Source: Isoperla grammatica (taxonomy: Eukaryota > Arthropoda > Insecta > Plecoptera > Perlodidae). Taken from it: a stretch of 64,000 nt of DNA. Shown here piece by piece: positions 1-14,684 of this stretch. Each line of letters starts with the position of its first letter. The first letter of the stretch is position 1. The stretch is taken from the NCBI GenBank assembly GCA_945910005.1, contig OX246743.1, positions 11,080,587 through 11,144,586 on the forward strand, read 5' to 3'. Position numbers and translations under genes: made by a program. Under the pieces are notes generated by a model. The model did not search any database, was not told the DNA's origin, and saw only the letters and a list, made by a program, of their open reading frames with translations.

Positions 1-3000
1 CATTATCTCCCCGATGCGGCTCTCGCCACTCCGTCATACTTGCGGCCCTCTTTGCAATCCAAGCGCCTAACAATCTCCCCAATGTGGCTCTCGTCACTCC
101 ACCATACTTGCGGCCCTCTTTGCAATCCAAGCGCCTAACAAACTCCCCAATGTGGCTCTCGTCACTCCGTCATACTTGCGGCCCTCTTTGCAATCCAAGT
201 GCCTAACATCTCCCCAATGTGGCTCTCTCAACTCCCCCATACTTGCGGCCCTCTTTGCAATCCAATTGCCTAACATCTCCTCAATGTGGCTCTCGCCACT
301 CCGTCATACTTGCGGCCCTCTTTGCAATCCAAGCGCCTAACAATCTCCCCAATGTGACTCTCGTCACTCCACCATACTTGCGGCCCTCTTTGCAATCCAA
401 GCGCCTTACAAACTCCCCAATGTGGCTTTCGTCATTCCGTCATACTTGCGCTCCTCTTTGCAATCCAAGCGCCTAACAAACTCCCCAATGTGGCCTTCGT
501 CACCCCGTCATACTTGCGGCCCTCTTTGCAATCCAAGCGCCTAACAATCTCCCCAATGTGGCTCTCATCACTTTACCATACTTGCGGCCCTCTTTGCCAT
601 CCAAGCGCCTAACAATCTCCCCAATGTGGCTCTCGTAACTCGGTCATACTTGCGGCCCTCTTTGCAATCCAAGCGCCTTACAATCTCCCCAATGTGGCTC
701 TCGTCACACCGCCATACTTGCGGCCCTCTTTGCAATCCAAGCGCTTTACAATCTCCCTAGTGTTGCTCTCGTCATTTCGTTAGACTTGCGGCCATCTTTG
801 CAATCCAAGCGCCTAACAATCTCCCCAATGTGGCTCTCGTCACACCGTCATACTTGCGGCCCTCTTTGCAATCCAAGAGCCTCACAATCTCCCCAAGGTG
901 GCACTTTCAATCCGTCACTCTTGCGGCCCTCTTTGCAATCCAAGCGCCTTACAATCTCCCCAATGTGGCTCTCGTCACACCGCCATACTCGCGGCCCTCT
1001 TTGCAATCAGAGCGCCTAACAATCGCCTTACAATCTCCCCAATGTGGCTCTCGATACTCCACCATACTTGCGGCCCTCTTTGCAATCCAAGCGCCTTACA
1101 ATCTCCCCAATATGGCTCTCGTCACTCCACCATACGTGCGGCCCTCTTTGCAATCAAGACGCCTAACAATCTCCCCAATGTGGCTCTTGGCACTCCACCA
1201 TACTTGCGGCCCTCTTTGCAATCCAAGTGCCTAACATCTCCCCAATGTGGCTCTCGCCACTCCGCCATACTCGCGGCCCTCTTTTGCAATCCAAGCGCCT
1301 AACAATCTCCCCAATGTGTCTCTATTCACTCCACAATACTTGCGGCCCTCTTTGCAATCAGAGCGCCTAATTATCTCCCCGATGCGGCTCTCGCCACTCC
1401 GTCATACTTGCGGCCCTCTTTGCAATCAAAGCGCCTAACAATCTCCCCAGTGGGGCTCTCACCACTCCGTCATACTTGCGGCCCTCTTTTCAATCCAAGC
1501 GTCTAACAATCTCTCCAGTGTTGCTCTCGCCACTCCGTCATACTTGCGGCCCTCTTTGCAATCCAAGCGCCTAACAATCTCCCCAATGTGGCTCTCGTCA
1601 CTCCACCATACCTGCGGCCCTCTTTGCAATCCAAAGGCCTTACAAACTCCCCAATGTGGCTCTCGTCACTCCGTCATACTTGCGGCCCTCTTTGCAATCC
1701 AAGCGCCTTACAAACTCCCCAATGTGTCTCTCGTCACTCCGTCATACTTGCGGCCCTCTTTGCAATCCAAGCGCCTAACAATCTCCCTAATGTGGCTCTC
1801 GCCACTTCGCCATACTTGCGGCCCTCTTTGCAATCCAAGCGCCTAACAATCTCCCCAGTGGGGCTCTCACCACTCCGTCATACTTGCGGCCCTCTTTTCA
1901 ATCCAAGCGTCTAACAATCTCCCCAATGTGGCTCTCGTAACTCCGTCATACTTGCGGCCCTCTTTGCAATCCAAGCGCCTTGCAATCTCCCCAATGTGGC
2001 TCTCGTCACACCGCCATACTTGCGGCCCTCTTTGCAATCAAAACGCCTAACAGTCTCCCCGATGTGGGCTCTCGTCACACCGTTAAACTTGCGGCCCTAT
2101 TTGCAATCCAAGCGCCTAACAATCTCCCCAATGTGGCTCTCGTCACTCCACCATACTTGCGGCCCTCTTTGCAATCGAAGTGCCTCATTTCTCCCTTATG
2201 TGGCTCTCGCCACTCCGCCATACTTGCGGCCCTCTTTGTAATCCAAGCGCCTAACAATCTCCATAATTTGGCTCTCGCCACTCCGTCATACTTGCGGCCC
2301 TCTTTGCAATCCAAGTGCCTTACATCTCCCCAATGTGGCTCTCGCCACTCCGCCATACTTGCGGCCCTCTTTGCAATCCAAGCGCCTTACAATCTCCCCA
2401 ATATGGCTCTCGTCACTCCACCATACCCTCGGCCCTCTTTGCAATCAAAACGCCTAACAATCTCCTCAATGTGGCTCTCGGCACTCCACCATACTTGCGG
2501 CCCTCTTTGCAATCCAAGTGCCTAACCTCTCCCCAATGTGGCTCTCGCCACTCCGCCATACTCGCGGCCCTCTTTTGCAATCCAAGCGCCTAACAATCTC
2601 CCCAATGTGTCTCTATTCACTCCACAATACTTGCGGCCCTCTTTGCAATCAGAGCGCCTAATTATCTCCCCGATGCGGCTCTCGCCACTCCGTCATACTT
2701 GCGGCCCTCTTTGCAATCAAAGCGCCTAACAATCTCCCCAGTGGGGCTCTCAACACTCCGTCATACTTGCGGCCCTCTTTTCAATCCAAGCGTCTAACAA
2801 TCTCCCCAGTGTTGCTCTCGCCACTCCGTCATACTTGCGGCCCTCTTTGCAATGCAAGCGCCTTACAATCTCCCCAATGTGGCTCTCGTCACTCCACCAT
2901 ACCTGCGGCCCTCTTTGCAATCCAAGCGCCTTACAAACTCCCCAATGTGGCTCTCGTCACTCCGTCATACTTGCGGCCCTCTTTGCAATCCAAGCGCCTT

Positions 3001-6000
3001 ACAAACTCCCCAATGTGTCTCTCGTCACTCCGTCATACTTGCGGCCCTCTTTGCAATCCAAGCGCCTAACAATCTCCCCAATGTGGCTCTCACCACTCCA
3101 CCATACTTGCAGCCCTCTTTGCAATCCAAGTGCCTAACATCTCCCTAATGTGGCTCTCGCCACTTCGCCATACTTGCGGCTCTCTTTGCAATCCAAGCAC
3201 CTAACAATCTCCCCAGTGGGGCTCTCACCACTCCGTCATACTTGCGGCCCTCTTTTCAATCCAAGCGTCTAACAATCTCCCCAATGTGGCTCTCGTCACT
3301 CCACTATACTTGCGGCCCTCTTTGCAATCCAAGCGCCTAACAAACTCCCCAATGTGGCTCTCGTCACTCCGTCATACTTGCGGCCCTCTTTGCAATCCAA
3401 GCGCCTAGCAAACTCCCCAATGTGGCTCTCGTCACTCCGTCATACTTGCGGCCCTCTTTGCAATCAAAACGCATAGCATCTCCCCAATGTGGCTCTCGGC
3501 ACTCCGTCATACTTGCGGCCCTCTTTGTAATCCAAGCGCCTAACAATCTCGCCACTTCGCCATTCTTGCGGCCCTCTTTTTAATCCAAGCGTCTAACAAT
3601 CGCCCCAATGTGACTCTCGTCACTCCACCATACTTGCGGCCCTCTTTGCAATCCAAGTGCCTAACATCTCCCTAATGTGGCTCTCGCCACTCCGCCATAC
3701 TTGCGGCCCTCTTTGCGATCCAAGCGCCTAACAATCTCCCCAATGTGGCTCCCGTCACTCGGTCATACTTGCGGCCCTCTTTGCAATCCAAGCGCCTTAC
3801 AATCTCTCCAATGTGGCTCTCGTCACTCCGCAATACTTGCGGCCCTCTTTGCAATCCAAGCGCCTTACAATCTCTCCAATGTGGCTCTCGTCACACCGCC
3901 ATACTTGCGGCCCTCTTTGCAATCAGAGCGCCTAACAATCGCCTTACAATCACCCCAATGTGGCACTTTCACTCCGTCACTCTTGCGGCCCTCTTTGCAA
4001 TCCAAGCGCCTAACAATCTCTCCAATGTGGCTCTCGTCACTCCGTCATACTTGCGGCCCTCTTTGCAATCCAAGCGCCTTACAATCTCTCCAATGTGGCT
4101 CTCGTCACACCACCATACTTGCGGCCCTCTTTGCAATCAGAGCGCCTAACAATCGCTTTACAATCTCCCCAATGTGGCACTTTCACTCCGTCACTCTTGC
4201 GGCCCTCTTTGCAATCCAAGCGCCTAACAATCTCTCCAATGTGGCTCTCGTCACTCCGTCATACTTGCGGCCCTCTTTGCAATCCATGCGCCTTACAATC
4301 TCCCAAATGTGGCTCTCGTCACACCGCCATACTCGCGGCCCTCTTTGCAATCCAAGCACCTAACAATCTCCCTAATGTGGCTCTCGCCACTCCGTCATAC
4401 TTGCGACCCTCTTTGCAATCCAAGCGCCTAACAATCTCCCCAATGTGGCTCTCGTCACTCTACCATACTTGCGGCCCTCTATGCAATCCAAGCGCCTAAC
4501 AATCTCCCCAATGTGGCTCTCGTCACACCGTCATACTTGCGGCCCTCTTTGCAATCCAAGCGCCTTACAATCTCCCCAATGTGGCTCTCGTCACTCGGTC
4601 ATACTTGCGGCCCTCTTTGAAATCCAAGCGCCTTACAATCTCCTCAATGTGGCTCTCGTCACACCGCCATACTTGCGGCCCTCTTTGCAATCCAAGCGCC
4701 TTACAATCTCCCCAATGTGGCTCTCGTCACTCCACCATACGTGCGGCCCTCTTTGCAATCAAGACGCCTAACAATCTCCCCAATGTGGCTCTTGGCACTC
4801 CACCATACTTGCGGCCCTCTTTGCAATCCAAGTGCCTAACATCTCCCCAATGTGGCTCTCGCCACTCCGCCATACTTGCGGCCCTCTTTCAATCCAAGCG
4901 CCTTACAATCTCCCCAATATGGCTCTCGTCACTCCACCATACTTGCGGCCCTCTTTGCAATCAAAACGCCTAACAATCTCCCCAATGTGGCTCTCGGCAC
5001 TCCACCATACTTGCGGCCCTCTTTGCAATCCAAGTGCCTAACATCTCCCCAATGTGGCTCTCGCCACTCGGCCATACTCGCGGCCCTCTTTTGCAATCCA
5101 AGCGCCTAACAATCTCCCCAATGTGTCTCTCACCACTCCGTCATACTTGCGGCCCTCTTTTAAAACCAAGCGTCTAACAATCTCCCCAATGTGGCTCTCG
5201 TAACTCCGTCATACTTGCGGCCCTCTTTGCAATCCAAGCGCCTTGCAATCTCCCCAATGTGGCTCTCGTCACACCGCCATACTTGCGGCCCTCTTTGCAA
5301 TCAAAACGCCTAACAATCTCCCCGATGTGGGCTCTCGTCACACCGTTAAACTTGCGGCCCTATTTGCAATCCAAGCGCCTAACAATCTCCCCAATGTGGC
5401 TCTCGTCACTCCACCATACTTGCGGCCCTCTTTGCAATCGAAGTGCCTCATTTCTCCCTTATGTGGCTCTCGCCACTCCGCCATACTTGCGGCCCTCTTT
5501 GTAATCCAAGCGCCTAACAATCTCCATAATTTGGCTCTCGCCACTCCGTCATACTTGCGGCCCTCTTTGCAAACCAAGTACCTTACATCTCCCCAATGTG
5601 GCTCTCGCCACTCCGCCATACTTGCGGCCCTCTTTGCAATCCAAGCGCCTTACAATCTCCCCAATATGGCTCTCGTCACTCCACCATACTTGCGGCCCTC
5701 TTTGCAATCAAAACGCCTAACAATCTCCCCAATGTGGCTCTCGGCACTCCACCATACTTGCGGCTCTCTTTGCAATCCAAGTGCCTAACATCTCCCCAAT
5801 GTGGCTCTCGCCACTCCGCCATACTCGCGGCCCTCTTTTGCAATCCAAGCGCCTAACAATCTCCCCAATGTGTCTCTATTCACTCCACAATACTTGCGGC
5901 CCTCTTTGCAATCAGAGCGCCTAACAATCTCCCCAATGTGGCTCTTGGCACTCCACCATACTTGCGGCCCTCTTTGCAATCCAAGTGCCTAACATCTCCC

Positions 6001-9000
6001 CAATGTGGCTCTCGCCACTCCGCCATACTTGCGGCCGTCTTCCAATCCAAGCGCCTTACAATCTCCCCAATATGGCTCTCGTCACTCCACCATACTTGCG
6101 GCCCTCTTTGCAATCAAAACGCCTAACAATCTCCCCAATGTGGCTCTCGGCACTTTACCATACTTGCGGCCCTCTTTGCAATCCAAGCGCCTTACAAACT
6201 CCCCAATGTGGCTCTCGTCACTCCGTCATACTTGCGGCCCTCTTTGCAATCTAAGCGCCTTACAAACTCCCCAATGTGTCTCTCGTCACTCCGTCATACT
6301 TGCGGCCCTCTTTGCAATCCAAGCGCCTAACAATCTCCCCAATGTGGCTCTCACCACTCCACCATACTTGCAGCCCTCTTTGCAATCCAAGTGCCTAACA
6401 TCTCCCTAATGTGGCTCTCGCCACTTCGCCATACTTGCGGCCCTCTTTTCAATCCAAGCGTCTAACAATCTCCCCAATGTGGCTCTCGTCACTCCGTCAT
6501 ACTTGCGGCCCTCTTTGCAATCCAAGCGCCTTGCAATCTCCCCAATGTGGCTCTCGTCACACCGCCATACTTGCGGCCCTCTTTGCAATCAAAACGCCTA
6601 ACAATCTCCCCGATGTGGGCTCTCGTCACACCGTTAAACTTGCGGCCCTATTTGCAATCCAAGCGCCTAAAAATCTCCTGAATGTGGCTCTCGTCACTCC
6701 ACCATACTTGCGGCCCTCTTTGCAATCGAAGTGCCTCATTTCTCCCTTATTTGGCTCTCGCCACTCCGCCATACTTGCGGCCCTCTTTGTTATCCAAGCG
6801 CCTAACAATCTCCCTAATGTGGCTCTCGCCACTCCGTCATACTTGCAGCCCTCTTTGCAATCCAAGCGCCTAACAATCTCCCCAATGTGGCTTTCGTCAC
6901 TCCACTATACTTGCGGCCCTCTTTGCAATCCAAGCGCCTAACAAACTCCCCAATGTGGCTCTCGTCACTCCGTCATAGTTGCGGCCCTCTTTGCAATCCA
7001 AGTGCCTAACATCTCCCCAATGTGGCTCTCGGCACTCCCCCATACTTGCGGCCCTCTTTGCAATCCAAGTGCCTCACATCTCCCCAATGTGGCTCTCGCC
7101 ACTCCGTCATATTTGCGGCCCTCTTTGCAATCCAAGCGCCTTACAAACTCCCCAATGTGGCTCTCGTCACTCCGTCATACTTGCGGCCCTGTTTGCAATC
7201 CAAGCGCCTAACAAACTCCCCAATGTGGCTCTCGTCACCCCGTCATACTTGCGGCCCTCTTTGCAATCCAAGCGCCTAACAATCTCCCCAATGTGGCTCT
7301 CATCACTTTACCATACTTGCGGCCCTCTTTGCCATCCAAGCGCCGTACAATCTCCCCAATGTGGCTCTCGTCACTCGGTCATACTTGCGGCCCCCTTTTG
7401 CAATCCAAGCGCCTTACAATCTCCCCAATGTGGCTCTCGTCACACCGCCATACTTGCGGCCCTCTTTGCAATCCAAGCGCTTTACAATCTCCCTAGTGTT
7501 GCTCTCGTCATTTCGTTAGACTTGCGGCCCTCTTTGCAATCCAAGCGCCTAACAATCTCCCCAATGTGGCTCTCGTCACTCGATCATACTTGCGGCCCTC
7601 TTTACAATCCAAGTGCCTTAAATCTCCCCAATGTGGCTCTCGCCACTCCGTCATACTTGCGGCCCTCTTTTGCAATCCAAGCGCCTAACAATCTCCCCAA
7701 TGTCTCTCTCGTCACTCCACCATACTTGCGGCCCTCTTTGCAATCAGAGCGCCTCATTATCTTCCCGATGCGGCTCTCACCACTCCGTCATACTTGCGGC
7801 CCTCTTTGCAATCCAAGCGCCTAACAATCTCCCCAATGTGGCTCTCGTCACTCCACCATACTTGCGGCCCTCTTTGCAATCCAAGCGCCTAACAAACTCC
7901 CCAATGTGGCTCTCGTCACTCCGTCATACTTGCGGCCCTCGTTGCAATCCAAGTGCCTAACATCTCCCCAATGTGGCTCTCTCAACTCCCCCATACTTGC
8001 GGCCCTCTTTGCAATCCAAGTGCCTAACATCTCCTCAATGTGGCTTTCGCCACTCCGTCATACTTGCGGCCCTCTTTGCAATCCAAGCGCCTTACAAACT
8101 CCCCAATGTGGCTTTCGTCACTCCGTCATACTTGCGGCCCTCTTTGCAATCCAAGCGCCTAACAAACTCCCCAATGTGGCCTTCGTCACCCCGTCATACT
8201 TGCGGCCCTCTTTGCAATCCAAGCGCCTTACAACCTCCCCAATGTGGCTCTCATCACTTTACCATACTTGCGGCCCTCTTTGCCATCCAAGCGCCTAACA
8301 ATCTCCCCAATGTGGCTCTCGTAACTCGGTCATACTTGCGGCCTTCTTTGCAATCCAAGCGCCTTACAATCTCCCCAATGTGGCTCTCGTCACACCGCCA
8401 TACTTGCGGCCCTCTTTGCAATCCAAGCGCTTTACAATCTCCCTAGTGTTGCTCTCGTCATTTCGTTAGACTTGCGGCCATCTTTGCAATCCAAGCGCCT
8501 AACAATCTCCCCAATGTGGCTCTCGTCACACCGTCATACTTGCGGCCCTCTTTGCAATCCAAGAGCCTCACAATCTCCCCAAGGTGGCACTTTCAATCCG
8601 TCACTCTTGCGGCCCTCTTTGCAATCCAAGCGCCTTACAATCTCCCCAATGTGGCTCTCGTCACACCGCCATACTCGCGGCCCTCTTTGCAATCAGAGCG
8701 CCTAACAATCGCCTTACAATCTCCCCAATGTGGCACTCGATACTCCACCATACTTGCGGCCCTCTTTGCAATCAAGACGCCTAACAATCTCCCCAATGTG
8801 GCTCTTGGCACTCCACCATACTTGCGGCCCTCTTTGCAATCCAAGTGCCTAACATCTCCCCAATGTGGCTCTCGCCACTCCGCCATACTTGCGGCCCTCT
8901 TTGCAATCCAAGCGCCTTACAATCTCCCCAATATGGCTCTCGTCACTCCACCATACGTGCGGCCCTCTTTGCAATCAAGACGCCTAACAATCTCCCCAAT

Positions 9001-12000
9001 GTGGCTCTTGGCACTCCACCATACTTGCGGCCCTCTTTGCAATCCAAGTGCCTAACATCTCCCCAATGTGGCTCTCGCCACTCCGCCATACTTGCGGCCC
9101 TCTTTGCAATCCAAGCGCCTTACAATCTCCCCAATATGGCTCTCGTCACTCCACCATACTTGCGGCCCTCTTTGCAATCAAAACGCCTAACAATCTCCCC
9201 AATGTGGCTCTCGGCACTCCACCATACTTGCGGCCCTCTTTGCAATCAAAGCGCCTAACAATCTCCCCAGTGGGGCTCTCACCACTCCGTCATACTTGCG
9301 GCCCTCTTTTCAATCCAAGCGTCTAACAATCTCTCTAGTGTTGCTCTCGCCACTCCGTCATACTTGCGGCCCTCTTTGCAATCCAAGCGCCTAACAATCT
9401 CCCCAATGTGGCTCTCGTCACTCCACCATACCTGCGGCCCTCTTTGCAATCCAAAGGCCTTACAAACTCCCCAATGTGGCTCTCGTCACTCCGTCATACT
9501 TGCGGCCCTCTTTGCAATCCAAGCGCCTTACAAACTCCCCAATGTGTCTCTCGTCACTCCGTCATACTTGCGGCCCTCTTTGCAATCCAAGCGCCTAACA
9601 ATCTCCCCAATGTGGCTCTCACCACTCCACCATACTTGCAGCCCTCTTTGCAATCCAAGTGCCTAACATCTCCCTAATGTGGCTCTCGCCACTTCGCCAT
9701 ACTTGCGGCTCTTTTTGCAATTCAAGCGCCTAACAATCTCCCCAGTGGGGCTCTCACCACTCCGTCATACTTGCGGCCCTCTTTTCAATCCAAGCGTCTA
9801 ACAATCTCCCCAATGTGGCTCTCGTAACTCCGTCATACTTGCGGCCCTCTTTGCAATCCAAGCGCCTTGCAATCTCCCCAATGTGGCTCTCGTCACACCG
9901 CCATACTTGCGGCCCTCTTTGCAATCAAAACGCCTAACAATCTCCCCGATGTGGGCTCTCGTCACACCGTTAAACTTGCGGCCCTATTTGCAATCCAAGC
10001 GCCTAACAATCTCCCCAATGTGGCTCTCGTCACTCCACCATACTTGCGGCCCTCTTTGCAATCGAAGTGCCTCATTTCTCCCTTATGTGGCTCTCGCCAC
10101 TCCGCCATACTTGCGGCCCTCTTTGCAATCCAAGCGCCTAACAATCTCCCCAATGTGGCTCTCACCACTCCACCATACTTGCAGCCCTCTTTGCAATCCA
10201 AGTGCCTAACATCTCCCTAATGTGGCTCTCGCCACTTCGCCATACTTGCGGCTCTTTTTGCAATTCAAGCGCCTAACAATCTCCCCAGTGGGGCTCTCAC
10301 CACTCCGTCATACTTGCGGCCCTCTTTTCAATCCAAGCGTCTAACAATCTCCCCAATGTGGCTCTCGTAACTCCGTCATACTTGCGGCCCTCTTTGCAAT
10401 CCAAGCGCCTAACAATCTCCCCAATGTGGCTCTCGTCACTCCACCATACCTGCGGCCCTCTTTGCAATCCAAAGGCCTTACAAACTCCCCAATGTGGCTC
10501 TCGTCACTCCGTCATACTTGCGGCCCTCTTTGCAATCCAAGCGCCTTACAAACTCCTCAATGTGTCTCTCGTCACTCCACCATACTTGCGGCCCTCTTTG
10601 CAATCAAAACGCCTAACAATCTCCCCAATGTGGCTCTCGGCACTCCACCATACTTGCGGCCCTCTTTGCAATGCAAGTGCCTAACATCTCCCCAATGTGG
10701 CTCTCGCCACTCCGCCATACTCGCGGCCCTCTTTTGCAATCCAAGCGCCTAACAATCTCCCCAATGTGTCTCTATTCACTCCACAATACTTGCGGCCCTC
10801 TTTGCAATCAGAGCGCCTAATTATCTCCCCGATGCGGCTCTCGCCACTCCGTCATACTTGCGGCCCTCTTTGCAATCAAAGCGCCTAACAATCTCCCCAG
10901 TGGGGCTCTCACCACTCCGTCATACTTGCGGCCCTCTTTTCAATCCAAGCGTCTAACAATCTCCCCAGTGTTGCTCTCGCCACTCCGTCATACTTGCGGC
11001 CCTCTTTGCAATGCAAGCGCCTAACAATCTCCCCAATGTGGCTCTCGTCACTCCACCATACCTGCGGCCCTCTTTGCAATCCAAGCGCCTTACAAACTCC
11101 CCAATGTGGCTCTCGTCACTCCGTCATACTTGCGGCCCTCTTTGCAATCCAAGCGCCTTACAAACTCCCCAATGTGTCTCTCGTCACTCCGTCATACTTG
11201 CGGCCCTCTTTGCAATCCAAGCGCCTAACAATCTCCCCAATGTGGCTCTCACCACTCCACCATACTTGCAGCCCTCTTTGCAATCCAAGTGCCTAACATC
11301 TCCCTAATGTGGCTCTCGCCACTTCGCCATACTTGCGGCCCTCTTTGCAATCCAAGCGCATAACAATCTCCCCAGTGGGGCTCTCACCACTCCGTCATAC
11401 TTGCGGCCCTCTTTTCAATTCAAGCGTCTAACAATCTCCCCAATGTGGCTCTCGTCACTCCACTATACTTGCGGCCCTCTTTGCAATCCAAGCGCCTAAC
11501 AAACTCCCCAATGTGGCTCTCGTCACTCCGTCATACTTGCGGCCCTCTTTGCAATCCAAGTGCCTAACATCTCCCCAATGTGGCTCTCGGCACTCCCCAT
11601 ACTTGCGGCCCTCTTTGCAATGCAAGTGCCTTACATCTCCCCAATGTGGCTCTCGCCACTCCGTCATACTTGCGGCCCTCTTTGCAATCCAAGCGCCTTA
11701 CAAACTCCCCAATGTGGCTCTCGTCACTCCGTCATACTTGCGGCCCTCTTTGCAATCCAAGCGCCTAACAAACTCCCCAATGTGGCTCTCGTCACCCCGT
11801 CATACTTGCGGCCCTCTTTGCAATCCAAGCGCCTAACAATCTCCCTAATGTGGCTCTCATCACTTTACCATACTTGCGGCCCTCTTTGCCATCCAAGCGC
11901 CTAACAATCTCCCCAATGTGGCTCTCGTCACTCGGTCATACTTGCGGCCCTCTTTGCAATCCAAGCGCCTTACAATCTCCCCAATGTGGCTCTCGTCACA

Positions 12001-14684
12001 CCGCCATACTTGCGGCCCTCTTTGCAATCCAAGCGCTTTACAATCTCCCTTATGTTGCTCTCGTCATTTCGTTAGACCTGCGGCCCTCTTTGCAATCCAA
12101 GCGCCTAACAATCTCCCCAATGTGGCTCTCGTCACTCGGTCATACTTGCGGCCCTCTTTGAAATCCAAGAGCCTCACAATCTCCCCAAGGTGGCACTTTC
12201 ACTCCGTCACTCTTGCGGCCCTCTTTGCAATCCAAGCGCCTTACAATCTCCCCAATGTGGCTCTCGTCACACCGCCATACTCGCGGCCCTCTTTGCAATT
12301 GAGAGCGCCTAACAATCGCCTTACAATCTCCCTAATGTGGCTCTCGGCACTCCACCATACTTGCGGCCCTCTTTGCAATCCAAGCGCCTTACAATCTCCC
12401 CAATATGGCTCTCGTCACTCCACCATACGTGCGGCCCTCTTTGCAATCAAGACGCCTAACAATCTCCCCAATGTGGCTCTCGGCACTCCACCATACTTGC
12501 GGCCCTCTTTGCAATCCAAGTGCCTAACATCTCCACAATGTCACTCTCGCCACTCCGCCATACTTGCGGCCCTCTTTGCAATCCAAGCGCCTTACAATCT
12601 CCCAAATATGGCTCTCGTCACTCCACCATACTTGCGGCCCTCTTTGCAATCAAAACGCCTAACAATCTCCCCAATGTGGCTCTCGGAACTCCACCATACT
12701 TGCGGCCCTCTTTGCAATCCAAGTGCCTAACATCTCCCCAATGTGGCTCTCGCCACTCCGCCATACTCGCGGCCCTCTTTTGCAATCCAAGCGCCTAACA
12801 ATCTCCCCAATGTGGGCTCTCGTCACACCGTAAAACTTGCGGCCCTATTTGCAATCCAAGCGCCTAACATTCTCCCCAATGTGGCTCTCGTCACTCCACC
12901 ATACTTGCGGCCCTCTTTGCAATCGAAGTGCCTCATTTCTCCCTTATGTGGCTCTCGCCACTCCGCCATACTTGCGGCCCTCTTTGTAATCCAAGTGCCT
13001 AACAATCTCCCTAATGTGGCTCTCGTCACTCCGTCATACTTGCGGCCATCTTTGCAATCCAAGTGCCTTACATCTCCCCAATGTGGCTCTCGGCACTCCC
13101 CCATACTTGCGGCCCTCTTTGCAATCCAAGTGCCTAACATCTCCCCAATGTGGCTTTCGCCACTCCGTCATACTTGCGGCCCTCTTTGCAATCCAAGCGC
13201 CTTACAAACTCCCCAATGTGGCTCTCGTCACTCCGTCATACTTGCGGCCCTCTTTGCAATCCAAGCGCCTAACAAACTCCCCAATGTGGCTCTCGTCATC
13301 TTGTCATACTTGCGGCCCCCTTTGCAATCCAAGCGCCTAACAATCTCCCCAATGTGGCTCTCATCACTTAAACATACTTGCGGCCCTCTTTGCCATCCAA
13401 GCGCCTAACAATCTCCCCAATGTGGCTCTCGTCACTCGGTCATACTTGCGGCCCTCTTTGCAATCCAAGCGCCTTACAATCTCCCCAATGTGGCTCTCGT
13501 CACACCGCCATACTTGCGGCCCTCTTTGCAATCCAAGCGCTTTACAATCTCCCTAGTGTTGCTCTCGTCATTTCGTTAGACTTGCGGCACTCTTTGCAAT
13601 CCAAGCGCCTTACAATCTCCCCAATGTGGCTCTCGTCACACCGTCATACTTGCGGCCCTCTTTGCAAACCAAGAGCCTCACAATCTCCCCAAGGCAGCAC
13701 TTTCACTCCGTCACTCTTGCGGCCCTCTTTGCAATCCAAGCGCCTTACAATCTCCCCAATGTGGCTCTCGTCACACTGCCATACTCGCGGCCCTCTTTGC
13801 AATCCAAGAGCCTCACAATCTCCCCAAGGCGGCACTTTCACTCCGTCACTCTTGCGGCCCTCTTTGCAATCCAAGCGCCTTACAATCTCCCCAATGTGGC
13901 TCTCGTCACACCGCCATACTCGCGGCCCTCTTTGCAATCAGAGCGCCTAACAATCGCCTTACAATCTCCCCAATGTGGCTCTCGGCAATCCACCATACTT
14001 GCGGCCCTCTTTTGCAATCCAAGCGCCTAACAATCTCCCCAATGTCTCTCTCGTCACTCCACCATACTTGCGGCCCTCTTTGCAATCAGAGCGCCTCATT
14101 ATCTCCCCGATGCGGCTCTCGCCACTCCGTCATACTTGCGGCCCTCTTTGCAATCCAAGCGCCTAACAATCTCCCCAATGTGGCTCTCGTCACTCCACCA
14201 TACTTGCGGCCCTCTTTGCAATCCAAGCGCCTTACAATCTCCCCAATGTGGCTCTCGTCACACCGCCATACTTGCGGCCCTCTTTGCAATCCAAGCGCCT
14301 TACAATCTCCCCAATGTGGCTCTCATCACACCGCCATACTTGCAGGCCTCTTTGGAATCCAAGCGCCTAACAATCTCTCCCATGTGGCTCTCGTCACACC
14401 GCCATACTTGCGGCCCTCTTTGCAATCCAAGCGCCTTGCAATATCCCCAATGTGGCTCTCGTCACACCGCCATACTTGCGGCCCTCTTTGCAATCAAAAC
14501 GCCTAACAATCTTCCCGATGTGGGCTCTCGCCACTCCGCCATTCTTGCGGCCCTCTTTGCAATCCAAGCGCCTTACAATCTCCCCAATATGGCTCTCGTC
14601 ACTCCACCATATTGCGGCCCTCTTTGCAATCAAAACGCCTAACAATCTCCCCAATGTGGCTCTCGTCACACCTTCATACTTGCG
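1..14684 (+). repeat. 68-bp satellite array, segment 1
   Basis: This is an uninterrupted head-to-tail run of about 215 monomers. Successive AATGTGGCTC landmarks are normally 68 bp apart. The most frequent variants are a 67-bp form (AAGTGCCTAACATCTCC, one A lost), a 69-bp form (GATGTGGGCTC, one G gained, as near 2063 and 5326), a 79-bp form with an extra CGCCTTACAAT (near 1016-1030), and marked versions such as CAGTGGGGCTCTCACC and GAAGTGCCTCATTTCTCCC. Their order recurs inside the segment. Examples are about 1980-2600 against 5243-5860 (offset 3,263), and about 1-560 against 7755-8314 (offset 7,754), continuing to about 1030 at offset 7,686 after loss of one monomer. No gene is visible; the open frames are monomer translations. 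The tandem structure is certain. The cellular role is unknown. Confidence 0.97.
3542..3594 (+). repeat. 53-bp short monomer variant
   Basis: This monomer lacks 15 bp (the part carrying CCCAATGTGGC), so CAATCTC runs directly into GCCACTTCGCC. The missing piece lies between two TCTC tetramers in the full-length monomer, which fits a slippage or microhomology deletion. The same short form recurs at 19292-19344, 34081-34133, 35017-35069, 40815-40867, 51700-51752, 52907-52959, 60379-60431 and 61586-61638. In most copies it is followed by CTCTTTTTAATC. One deletion event spread by later duplication is the simplest reading. Confidence 0.85.

Noticed and set aside
1..68. Possible internal subrepeat in the monomer (GTGGCTCTCGTC against GCGGCCCTCTTT, 26 bp apart)
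   Set aside because: The similarity covers only about 12 bases and does not extend, so an origin from a shorter unit cannot be supported.
1..14684. CRISPR array, suggested by regular short repeats
   Set aside because: The whole 68-bp period is repeated with no unique spacers, and there are no cas genes.
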